Positions 54,840-64,000 of a stretch of 64,000 bases of DNA are shown here, piece after piece. The position numbers and the translations under genes were made by a program. The notes below the pieces were generated by a model. It searched no databases. It was not told where the DNA came from and was given only the letters and a program-made list of their open reading frames with translations. The stretch spans positions 312,528,949 to 312,592,948 of the forward strand of contig CM054060.1 of the NCBI GenBank assembly GCA_028641055.1, in the 5' to 3' direction. The stretch is from Alopecurus myosuroides (Eukaryota > Streptophyta > Magnoliopsida > Poales > Poaceae). How positions within the stretch are numbered: the first letter of the stretch is position 1; each line of letters begins with the position of its first letter.

Positions 54840-56990
54840 AAATGACACATAGAGGTTAGAGGAGCATAGCTATCACAAAACAAAGACAAATGGCAGAACC
54901 TACCTATCACAAAACAAATGCAGAAAGGCTATTAATGAAATGGTTAAACTAGGATCCAGATTCCCTCTTTGTTTGCTAGATAATTTCGTAGCTTCTGCTT
55001 TGTTTCTGATCTGAATGAATGTGGAAGAGGTCCCTGCTTTGTTTCTGATCTGAATGAATGAATGACCACATCCGAGTGTAAATGTTTCAGATGCAAAAAC
55101 AAGGCAAACTGATGTTATATTTTGCTACATATTAGATGTTACTATGCAAAGATGACATGTTTAAGATGCCAGATGTTATTTTCCAGTACATTTGGTACTT
55201 GGGCATGTTTAAGATGTTCCAGAAATAGCTCCATATGGCATATTTCGCTCACATTCCAGCACATAATTTGTCCTGAAAGCACTGACATAAAATGCACCAG
55301 ACAAGTACTTGGGAATATTTTGCTGAAGTCACTGACACAAATGTGTACACATATATTGAACATTATTCATATCCCCAGTGGACACAATTGCTCAAATATT
55401 ACATTACTCAAGTTCACACAAACCCTCTAATCAGCAAGGCTAAAAAAGCATACAACATTACGAGAGAAATGAATACTATCACTGGCCATGTGCTCTACAA
55501 CTTCAGTTCTTGGCAATTTGCCACCCATATCTACTATTCCCACATGAGCACACAATGCTTGCCACTTGTGCTGTTATACATTGCATCAACAGAAAACTTG
55601 CATCAGTCAAAAATTGATTCATTCTTGACGATTTCCTATTGGACGCAAACTTGCATCAGTCAACTTTAAAACTAAATCAGTAGCAGTACAACATGACTAT
55701 AATAATATCAGTATCAGTAGCAGCCCTATGATCTTTATGTTACTTAGGCCACTTTCTGATGATGGCCCAAAATGTTGCACTCAATTCCTCATTTTACAGG
55801 TAGAACAAGAGAAACGAAAAAGCCCCAGATGATCGAGTGCCGTACATGGATGAGCTTGATAGGCTGGTGATACACCATCAGGGGATCAGGTTGAAGAGTA
55901 ATTTGCAGCGATGATAACACCTTCGTTGTTTTTTCTTGCCTGAGGCAATGCAACCAAATAACAAGGTCTGCCCATGTCAGCTATCAGGTATGGCCCAAAC
56001 GAGGTACCTGAACCTAGCCTTGCTACTTGCTAGGAAAGGAAAGGATCAAGGCACAAGATCGGGAAGGAACAAGGATATTGTATAGCATCAGTTGTACTGC
56101 AATGAAACTGGTCCTGCAAAGCAGTGCTTTCTGCATTATTTTTGCAAGGAGGCGAAATGACTATGCAGTTGCAACAGGAAGACCGAGGAACAGAGATCTG
56201 CTACTTGTTGTTCCGGGGGGGTGGGGGGCAGAATTTTCATATCTAAATGCACTTTTTAAATTTCCGAAATACAGTAGCTGTCGAGCTCGAGCTCCAAATA
56301 GCCACACTCAAAGATGGCAGCCAAATACACCAGAATGAGCATGAAATTGTACAAAAGCCCAAGACAGCCTCTGCATGAGCTATTCTTGTTACCTGGAAAG
56401 CACCAACATAATTTGGTCCAAGACAGATCACAGGAACAAACCAAAACTGAATAGGAATTCAACCAGACAGAAAATGACTCATTCAGTGGCATATCATTTC
56501 CAGGTTACAGTCCAAGCGACGGTGCATCATCTAGTAGCAGGCACCACAGAACCAGGAGGGAGGCAGGAGGAAGGGGAGGAGGAGGTCGGCCCCGTAGGTA
56601 CGTACCTTGCGGTCGCGATGACAGAGGTGGGCAAGGCGATGCTGACGGTCGATCCGGCCGCTCCCTCCTTGCTGGCCCGGTCCGGCTCCCTCCTCGCTGG
56701 CTCCTAGTCCTGCTCCGGGTCGTGCTCCTCCTCGAGCAGCAGCGGCGCGGTGGTTCAGATCGAGATGGCGGTGGGCGGCTAGGGGAACGGTACGACGACG
56801 AGATGTGGAAGACGACGAGAAGAAGAGGGGAACGGTCCCGCGCGCGTGGCCCTATAGCAGAGGATAGCCGTGACGCACTGCAGCGAGATGCGCCGCGCAT
56901 AGGTTACCCGTGATGAACCACCGTAAGGTGCGCCGCGGGAACCCAACATATCCGTGACGCACCACTGGCAGGGTGCGTCGCGGGTATGCC
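54840..56990 (-). other. CACTA interior upstream of the B3-like gene
   Basis: AT-rich sequence (54840-56480) and a GC-rich block (56510-56870) resemble the promoter and 5' leader of the carried gene. ORFs in the GC-rich block (56505-56900) have no domain and are not called. A G run lies at 56215-56226. Confidence 0.45.
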
Positions 56991-57925
56991 TCGGAGGCTC
57001 GCCTCCCCGGCCCCACACATACGCGCGACGGGCCTTTTATTTGGTGCGCCGCGGCTATGCATTTAGGCGCGACGCGCAGAATCGTGGTGCGCCGCGGGTA
57101 ATAGGCGTGACGCGCCAAATGTGATGTGCGTCACGGGTATCATCACTCCTATAGCCATTTTCCTAGTAGTGTATGCATGAAGATAACATGATAGATTGAT
57201 AATCAAAAGACATAGCATTCTTCATTCATCGGATCCCAGCAAACACAACATGTACCATTACATATAGATTATCTTGATCATGTGAGGCATCTTACGAGAT
57301 CTAAACATGAGGTACAAAGTGGAGAGAACAACCATCTAGCTACTGTTATGGACCCGTAGTCCAGGGATGAACTACTCACACATCACTTCGGAGGAGGGCA
57401 TGGTGGTGTAGGCCCCTCCGGTGATGAATTCCCCTCCCAGCAGGGTGCCCGGGGAGAGCTCCAGAACCCTCCCGATCTCGGGATGACGATGACGGCGGCC
57501 TCGGGTGCTTCTCGGGAAAAGTGGTATCTCTTTATGTTTTACGTCTCGGGGGGAATAAATAGGCAAAATGGCAAAGGCGGTGGAGGCTTGGGGCCCCACA
57601 CCACCCCATGGCACGGCTAGGGGTGCGCGCCGCCCTATAGTGTGGGCCCCCTGTGGCCCCTCTCCGGGTCTCTTCGGGACTCCGTGGAACCTTCGAGAAT
57701 TCTAAGACTTCCGGGCTTCGAATTTTCCAATTCCGAGAATATTTCCAGAACAACTTTTCTAGAACTAAAAACATCAGAAAACAAGGAACTGGCTCTGTGG
57801 CATCTTGTCAATAAGTTAGTCCGGAAAATCGATAAAAATGACATAAAGTGTATAGGAAATATGAGGGAAACAATAAGAAAAAAACATGGAACATCAAAAA
57901 TTAAGGATAGGTTTATGACGTATCA

Positions 57926-58375
57926 CATAACAGCAGAAGAGCTAGATCCTTATCGTCATATTTTACCTCCGCCGACACTAGGTCTGCAACAATCTCCTTA
58001 AAGATCGATGTGGTTCATTACCGAACCACCCTCCTGCAGCTTATGTGTGAAGAGCTTCATCTTCACGTGTATCTTGCTGGTTAGATTCTTAGACATGCAG
58101 ATCTCTTCTAACTTCTTCCAAAGTCCTTTCACGGAATCCTCCTTCAACACCTCTTGCAATTTTTCATTAGATAGATGGAGTTGAAGCATAGACAAAGCCT
58201 TACGGTCTTTATGCTTGTCAGCGTCTGTCCACTTCTTTAGATCCGCTTTCTTGAATCCATGCAGCGCATCATCAAGATCTCAAGAATTGGAGAGAATCAC
58301 CCTCATCTTGACTTTCCACAACGAGAACCTCGTCTTGTAGTCCAGCAACAGTAGATCAAACTTCAACGCAGTCAT
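57926..58375 (-). pseudogene. Copia element E gag, N-terminal part
   Basis: A UBN2-type gag start on the minus strand (ATG at about 58375) has a KFDLLLLDYKTRFSLWKVKM segment, then WTDADKHKDRKALSM and LQEVLKEDSVKGLWKKLEE. It ends at the CATAA target duplication of gypsy element F. An in-frame stop near 58280 and a frame change near 58010 show decay. Confidence 0.85.
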
Positions 58376-58400
58376 CGCAAAACCCTAATCTGCAAACCAG

Positions 58401-58413
58401 GGCTCTGATACCA
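58401..58413 (-). other. Primer binding site of copia element E
   Basis: TGGTATCAGAGCC on the minus strand, 2 bp from the LTR end; methionine-tRNA type. Confidence 0.9.
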
Positions 58414-58415
58414 CT

Positions 58416-58718
58416 TGTTATAAACGATAGCACAAATAAGCGAGGAAACAAAGAGATCGACACACGAGGACACGAGATTTTTAACGTGGAAAATCCTTCC
58501 AATGAGGAAGAGAAAAAACCACATGCGCCTATTTTCGGTGTCATACAAACTCTATGGATTTACAATTTGCGATTTATCCCAACCGGTGGCTTACATGAGG
58601 TATATAAAGGGGCAAACCCTAAACAAGGTAGAATTCGGATCCAACTCGTACCGCCTCGCTCTGTTCCGTCCGAACTTTTCTTTGTCTTTATATAAATTTG
58701 GATCACCATAAAATAACA
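58416..58718 (-). mobile_element. 5' LTR of copia element E
   Basis: A 303-bp LTR, TGTTATTTTATGG...GTTTATAACA on the minus strand, containing a TATATA stretch at about 58600. The outer boundary at 58718 is inferred from the TG/CA rule, since the opposite LTR is missing. Confidence 0.7.
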
Positions 58719-60055
58719 CCTAGTCTAGTGTCCATTTGCGAGGCATGTGTGGTTTTTGTGCTTTAGTGACCTGCAGATACATGCCAACATATCGGAGCAG
58801 GACAACACAATTTAGAACATGCAGATAAAGCTAAGTTACACATTCGCGTACTCATTTTTTTATATGTTGAACTTGCACGACCATACCCAACCTAGAAAGC
58901 CCTTGTGGTGTTGGCTTCTATAGGTAGTAGAGGAGCTCTCTCACACCACATCTAGCCGAACAAGACATAATTGGGGTGGTATCAACCAGTGGCATGCAAC
59001 AGCTAGTGGAGATGATCGAGTGTGGCACGACATGCCTCACATGCAAGGACAATTACAACGTGATTTTGATGTACCTCCTGGTTCACCCGTTAACCCAATG
59101 TAGACTTTGATAAACTGTTCTAGATTGATGGGTTGAGGGTAATCAATTGTCTTGAAGTTTATAGGTTTGTACATTTTTGGTGGGGTGTCATTGTTTGTTT
59201 ATGGTCTATAGATGGGTACATTATTGTTGTTCTTTTGCTTTCAGTATATCAGTTACTAAGCATTCATTCACTCTTCTTTATCATAAAAGATATATGGTTT
59301 CTATGTTTTCACCGGATATAGACACCATTGCAGCACGTAAATGTTGAGAGGAGCTAGTTTTATTTTTAAAACTAGAAACATGTGTGGTGGATGGATAGCA
59401 TCACCCAGCACCCCCATTGTCAAACAATAACGACCATCCTAGAGGAAAATGCCCCTCTTCCTAGCTCAACATATATTAGTTCCAATGGCTACACTTTATT
59501 AAGACCACTTACTTTCCATAGCTCCCATCATAATAGTTGTGTATGAAGAGTTCAACGTGTATAACACTACGTAGTTGGAAAGAAAGGTGCTCTTAAAAAT
59601 AAATTTGGGATGGGAGGTTCCAGGAAACACACCAACTTATGGTACGGTACGGTTCAGTTTGCAGTTCAAAACGAATATTCAGCTCATGTACAGAGTTGTT
59701 GTTGATTCTGCGATAGATTATCATGAATAGTCATTTGGTGCAATCCGAAAGAAGGTTGAGAATAAGTCTTGATGTGCCATTACCTCCTGCACGAAGGACC
59801 TGACTACAGAGCTGGGTCCTTTAGATTATCAAATTATGTCACAACCTCCTTCTCCGAATTTCTCCGTGCAGGGAGAGTAACTGCTCAACCATATCAGGGA
59901 GCATGTAGGTTGTATGCATGTATGATGTCGTATATCTATTTTCTTAGATAAGTACATCTATAAATAACCATATTCAGGCTCCTTGCAAAGAGGCTGCTAT
60001 ACAAGGCATGTGTTGCATCATTTTAGTTATATATGATTTCGTTTGTATCACAGCT
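58719..60055. other. No recognised gene; fragment shared with the LTR remnant at 42.4 kb
   Basis: 59265-59400 resembles 42370-42495. 59640-59960 is a less AT-rich stretch without a recognised domain. The remainder is AT-rich and non-coding as far as can be seen. Confidence 0.45.
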
Positions 60056-60690
60056 CGGTGATGTTTGGGTTAAATTTCCGTCTTAATCTTTAAACTCAGT
60101 GTTTCCTATGTGCTTGTAACGAGTATCCAAGAACGCCCATACACGATAATCCTTTGTTATGCACCATGATATTATACTTCCACGGACATAGAATAGACAT
60201 ACACGTGAACAACATTAATTGATAAAGGGGGCATATAGAATGCATTAGACACTTTAGATCCATTTTCAACCTCTTGTTTATATTCAATCATTTAGTCATT
60301 TTTGCACGTATAACTCTAGTATTTATTAGTATCAAACGTACAATCAAAACCTATTAAAAGAGCACATCCAAGATCAATTTCCTCCATATATTTTGGAACA
60401 AATTCTATGATATCTTGTCCAGATAGACCTCATATTTAGTTTTTCTATAATTATTTCCCCTCTTCAAAGAGCATATCCAAGGATTTTGGCACATGAGAGT
60501 AAAAAGTAGCCTCATTTACAATATACTGGGACCTTTCGCTACTGATCAACGTGAATAATAAAATATGACCTTCTAAGCATGCAAAATCTAGATATTACAA
60601 ACAACACCACACGATTGTTTGTTCGCTTGGTAGGAATTCCATCCATAATATGAGATCATTGTTTTGATTAATCAAAATCGAGGCATTCTA
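60056..60690 (+). repeat. Diverged tandem duplication, copy 1
   Basis: Matches 62590-63910 in the same order: gataatcct, gatattatactt, tagacacttta, catttagtcattttt, cacatccaag, ttgtttgttcgctt and gagatcattg-type landmarks. Copy 2 carries roughly 750 bp of extra sequence. No coding frame is shared. Confidence 0.65.
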
Positions 60691-61674
60691 ACTGAGTAAG
60701 CTTAAGCTTCAAAATCTCAATTCCTTGATCCGGGCGATCTATCCTCCTTTTGTCGGAGTTCATTAAAGCTAAAAGAAAGTATATATCCTGACGCAAATTT
60801 AAAATTTTGATCCTACATAGACTATGAAAATACAAAAATTCCTATATGAGCCCGGATACACATGCTAACATGTACAAATAGGCAACTGAATTCTAAGTTT
60901 CTTAAGCAGAATGGAGTTGGAAACTCATCCACATGTGCCCATAGAAAAAACCATCCCCCATGACTTACCCGACAAAAAAAATTTGGCATCATTATATCCT
61001 GGACTTGTTTTTCTAGATTACATCTACATTGTGAAATACCATATTATGGTAATGAAAAAAATTACTTTTCAAAAGAACATAAATGGAGAAATCCTCGTGC
61101 TGGATCAAAATGGTTTGAAAGCATGAAAAAATAGAATGTGGATCCATGCAACTTCACTTTATTTTGAAAATTTAGAGGAAATTTAGTTTAACACGGGACT
61201 ATGTGATGTCATTGCGAAGATCCAAGTGCACATGGCTGAAGGATTTGTGTGCATTCAATGTGTTATCAGTTAGCTGTTGATTACCTTATTGGCATTATTT
61301 CAATCGAGAGCAACAAGTAACATTTGTTAATAAACAACTCAAATTTAAGCCTTATATAACTCTAAAGGGTAGGTGGTGCATCTTACAAAAGCTCCTCTCT
61401 AAAACCCACTATTTCTAGTCCGGGATCTATCCTAGCTATGCTTTCCATCGCAAACTGTAGCAATGTCGTTTGATGTGCACTTTCGAGTACTTCAACTTGG
61501 AATGGCGGAAATTAAGTTCTATAGGTGTCACTATTATTGAAGAAAACATTCAGGAGCACATTTCCTTCTGCGGAGTTAATAATTTATGCCTCATTTTAGC
61601 TCCTTATGTGATCTCTATCATGCTACATTCTAAAGTACATAGCATATGCTTTAGTTTAGCACAAGTTTGTTTCT
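60691..61674. other. Paralogous flank with the copia empty site
   Basis: About 61200-61670 is paralogous to 7020-7165 plus 11857-12149. The single CTTAT at 61351-61355, within aatttaagccttatataac, marks the position of the copia insertion in the other copy. ORFs such as 60911-61126 are not supported by a domain. Confidence 0.6.
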
Positions 61675-62115
61675 CAGCCTTATCCTTATCCTTTAGGAGA
61701 TATTTATCTATCCCCCTTTTTTTTAATCAGAGGAGCCAACAATGATGAGTTGTAACAAATAATATGATATTATTTTGTACATGAAGATATGATTATCAAC
61801 TCGGATTGGCTAATTTACCCACCAACTTCGTGTCCCTTAGCATACCCACATTTATAAAATTCATGGTACAAATACATGTTTTGCGTGATGGCTTAGCTCA
61901 ATATATACCATGTGTTTTGCAATCTTCCTCCTATAGCTAGTGGCGTATCTATATTAGCTAGCTCTCCTTACAAATCAAGAAGCCTACAAAGAAAGATGAA
62001 CACAGTCGAGACCTGGGAAGAAGAGAGAAATAACAATGACATAAACTACTATGGTCCATACACATTCTTGCATAATATTGGAAATGTGGGACATCTGGAA
62101 GTATATCCCTCCTTT
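61675..62115 (+). repeat. Duplicated block, copy 3
   Basis: Distant homologue of 5618-6140 and 12150-12740. A 71-codon ORF (61912-62127) includes GNVGHLEVYPS, matching GNVRHLEIHPS of copy 2. The possible start in copy 3 is ATG 61996, in a gagacctggg context matching gagacatggg in copies 1 and 2. No full gene is seen. Confidence 0.5.
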
Positions 62116-62589
62116 CGTTGCGCATGAGTCCCCGCTAGCGGCCTTTTCCCACCATTATAAGTAGACACATGATACAATGAAGCGAAAAAAGAGTAGGAAT
62201 GAAATGAGTCACGATTATGGTAGTGAGAGTTCCATGGTGTTCTAGTGCGGCAGCTTTATCATGGGAATGTGGGTGATATGGAATCATTCTTCCATGTAGT
62301 CGGCGACATCGGTAAGCTAGAACTGTATTACGGGCTATCCTATGTACCATCTTCCGTCTTTGAACAAGTCCCTGGATGCTCTTAGGCGCACTTCCTATGT
62401 TCTTGTGAAGATCCTTTCGAACCTCGTGTGCAAATATATCTCTTCGTATACTCTACATATCTGTTTTTTTGGTTAACTAAGGACTTAAGCGTTAAGATCG
62501 TGACTACAATATTGGTTTTAATTTGTTTCCCTTTGCATCAGGCAAATAGATGCTTGTTCCATGCCACGAAATTAAGGAAGAAACAAGAA
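62116..62589. other. No recognised feature
   Basis: Nothing identifiable; short unsupported ORFs. Confidence 0.45.
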
Positions 62590-63910
62590 TGACCATAGAA
62601 GATAATCCTCCGTAGTAAACATAACTTATGCATTATGATATTATACTTAACCCATACATAGTGGTGTGTCTATCATGCACACGCACAAACCTTAATTAAT
62701 GACTCGTACATATAGAGTGGACTAGACACTTTAGGTATTTGAAAGGAAGATACCCAAAGGGCATCTTAGATTGATAATTATCCATGAAAACAATGGCCAA
62801 CACAATGGAAAAAATAACTAGATGCAAAATGACTAGTAAATATAAAGTTGCATTAAACATCATATTAGCCTTCTTCTTCCTCTGATTGTACATCATCCGT
62901 CGGAGACTGAAAACCGCACTAAACTAACAATAAATGGAAATGGTACCACGCTTTAAAGACAACAATGATCGCACGCCGCTTGTGAATAGATCTAGAAATA
63001 GTTGAAGAAACATCGGTTGGAGCATCACCTAATGCATACATACTTTCTACTCATCACCACGGGTTCAGAGAGTTGAGAAAACCGTACATGCCATGGAACA
63101 AACAAAAGAAGGCATTGAAGTCGTCGCACTAATAGCCAAACTATTGCTCTCCTTGATAGCCATGCCAACTGCCAAGATCTAAAGAGAATCAACACATCTA
63201 GAGACACACACACTCATAGAGGACCTTCGTCGACATTCAATTATACGTTGTCGTGGCAGGAAGAGGCCGTCTCCACATGCCATCGCAGCCACAACCTCGT
63301 CGGTAACGCTAGAAAAACAAAAGCTAAGAAAAATAAAACAAAACACACACATCCTGACTTCTCTTACCTCTGACGAGGCCGCTATACAGGGGAGATCATG
63401 GAGGTACCGAGGCGGCTGGTGGAGGCGATCTTTGGTGACACTAGGTAGGGTTGGTAAGTTATAATGAGTCCACGAACTAATCCATTCTCAAACTCTAGTC
63501 TAGATTCAGTCATTTAGTCATTTTTTTACTTACAACCCTGCTACTTATTAATGTCAAACAAGCAGTACAAATCCTATTCAAATAGTACATTCAAGATCAA
63601 CTAACTCTATATATTTTGAATCAAGTGTCTAATATGTTGTCTAGATAGCTAGAATATTTAGTTTTCTAATACCTAAATCCTTTCCCCGATTCAAAAAGCA
63701 CATCCAAGGCTTTCAACACTCGAGTATAGAGTAACCTCACATACAACACCTTGCCTACATGGGCTCTTTTGCATATTGATAAGCAGGGATAAAACAAACT
63801 ATTCTAAGAACACACATATGGATATTAGGAACAACATCGAACAATTTTCTATTCGCTTTGTTCGGGATCTGAGTGTAAGTTTAGATCAGCATGGTCTCAG
63901 TTAATCAATT
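62590..63910 (+). repeat. Diverged tandem duplication, copy 2
   Basis: Counterpart of 60056-60690. The shared order breaks at about 62735 and resumes at about 63495, so about 760 bp (62735-63495) is either an insertion here or a deletion in copy 1. The extra segment shows no transposon ends that I can recognise. Confidence 0.6.
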
Positions 63911-64000
63911 GTTCATGATGCCTTATTTTAGATTGCCGTACTGCACTCCTAGAAAGAACTATGGAGAGAGGCCCTGCTAGTTGGCAAGGCGTTCCAAACG

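Larger units (their letters stand above)
53288..57171 (-). mobile_element. CACTA (En/Spm) transposon carrying a B3-like gene
   Basis: A 3,884-bp element with termini CACTACTAGG..AAAA and inverse ..TTTTCCTAGTAGTG, flanked by TAT duplications (53285-53287, 57172-57174). The uninterrupted LTR at about 46710 provides the empty site. Subterminal regions hold many copies of cgtgacgcacc and gtgcgccgcg-type repeats in both orientations, the presumed transposase-binding sites. No transposase is present; the only convincing coding content is the three-exon gene at 53778-54823. Confidence 0.93.
45882..57925 (-). mobile_element. Ty3/gypsy element F (Athila-like), non-autonomous
   Basis: Two LTRs (45882-47468 and 52456-57925) surround a 5-kb internal region, with the element reading on the minus strand and CATAA target duplications outside. 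The 5' LTR on the right is split by a CACTA transposon. The internal part has a primer binding site, a decayed gag and a protease, but I find no RT, RNase H or integrase. The LTRs differ by roughly 6 percent in the first 230 bp by eye, so the insertion is clearly older than element C. Confidence 0.9.
52456..57925 (-). mobile_element. 5' LTR of gypsy element F, interrupted by CACTA
   Basis: LTR sequence 52456-53287 and 57175-57925 matches 45882-47468. The CACTA element with its TAT duplication occupies the gap. The outer end is tttatgacgtatca. Confidence 0.9.
42496..58718 (-). mobile_element. Ty1/copia element E, split by a nested gypsy insertion
   Basis: This minus-strand copia element reads from the 5' LTR (58718-58416) through PBS and gag (58375-57931). 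It continues after the gypsy insertion with the rest of gag, protease, integrase, RT and RNase H (45876-42496). The gag frame is continuous across the removed insertion. The 3' end stops abruptly at the end of RNase H; no polypurine tract or 3' LTR follows. Several stops and frameshifts mark it as inactive. Confidence 0.85.

Noticed and set aside
56505..56900. 131-codon Arg/Ser/Pro-rich ORF in the CACTA element
   Set aside because: GC-rich leader region upstream of the B3-like gene; both strands are open and no splice junction joins it convincingly to the three exons.

Overview
The window is plant nuclear DNA, almost certainly from a pooid grass with a large genome (Triticeae or a close relative). 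This rests on nested LTR retrotransposons with grass-type termini (TGATACGTC... and TGTAACATCCC...), TA-flanked Stowaway MITEs with the CTCCCTCCGT terminus, TAA-flanked Tourist/Harbinger MITEs, a CACTACTAGG-type CACTA element and GC-rich grass-style exons. There are no bacterial features, CRISPR arrays, rRNA genes or convincing tRNA genes. Two complete multi-exon gene models can be built: a probable host gene at 33.6-39.1 kb, and a B3-like gene carried inside a CACTA transposon at 53.8-54.8 kb.

Layout. 1-3286: 5' end of a minus-strand Ty3/gypsy element (open gag running off the window, primer binding site, LTR with an internal duplication). 3287-7165: old sequence without a recognised gene, including copy 1 of a locally duplicated block. 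7166-11861: a young Ty1/copia insertion with a 5-bp target duplication and a 1461-codon ORF, whose right end is an inverted copy of the first 119 bp of its own LTR. 11862-12740: continuation of the target and copy 2 of the duplicated block. 13.4-17.5 kb: two decayed minus-strand LINEs. 17148-20664 and 31245-32038: a 1.3-kb unit present three times in tandem, each holding a LINE endonuclease fragment, two Stowaway MITEs and an exon-like segment. The third copy is split by a 10,575-bp minus-strand gypsy-type element with 4.87-kb LTRs and an internal region of only 829 bp, and again by a 463-bp LINE 3' end.

33.6-39.1 kb: a five-exon minus-strand gene for a 284-residue protein of unknown function, with consistent GT-AG introns that carry MITEs. 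39.1-41.9 kb: intergenic DNA with small DNA transposons. 41.9-58.7 kb: a nest. A minus-strand copia element (42496-58718) is split within gag by a minus-strand gypsy element (45882-57925, TSD CATAA), whose 5' LTR is split by a CACTA transposon (53288-57171, TSD TAT). 58.7-64 kb: old sequence with diverged tandem duplications, including copy 3 of the block seen at 5.6 and 12.1 kb. This copy also preserves the empty site of the inverted-end copia insertion.

The most unusual observation is the copia element with two U3 ends. The target duplication and the paralogous empty site indicate that it integrated in this form instead of being rearranged afterwards. Next in interest are the CACTA element carrying an intact three-exon B3-like gene and the tandem triplication whose unit junctions are near-perfect palindromes inside a LINE. 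All identity statements are by eye; no alignment or database search was run.
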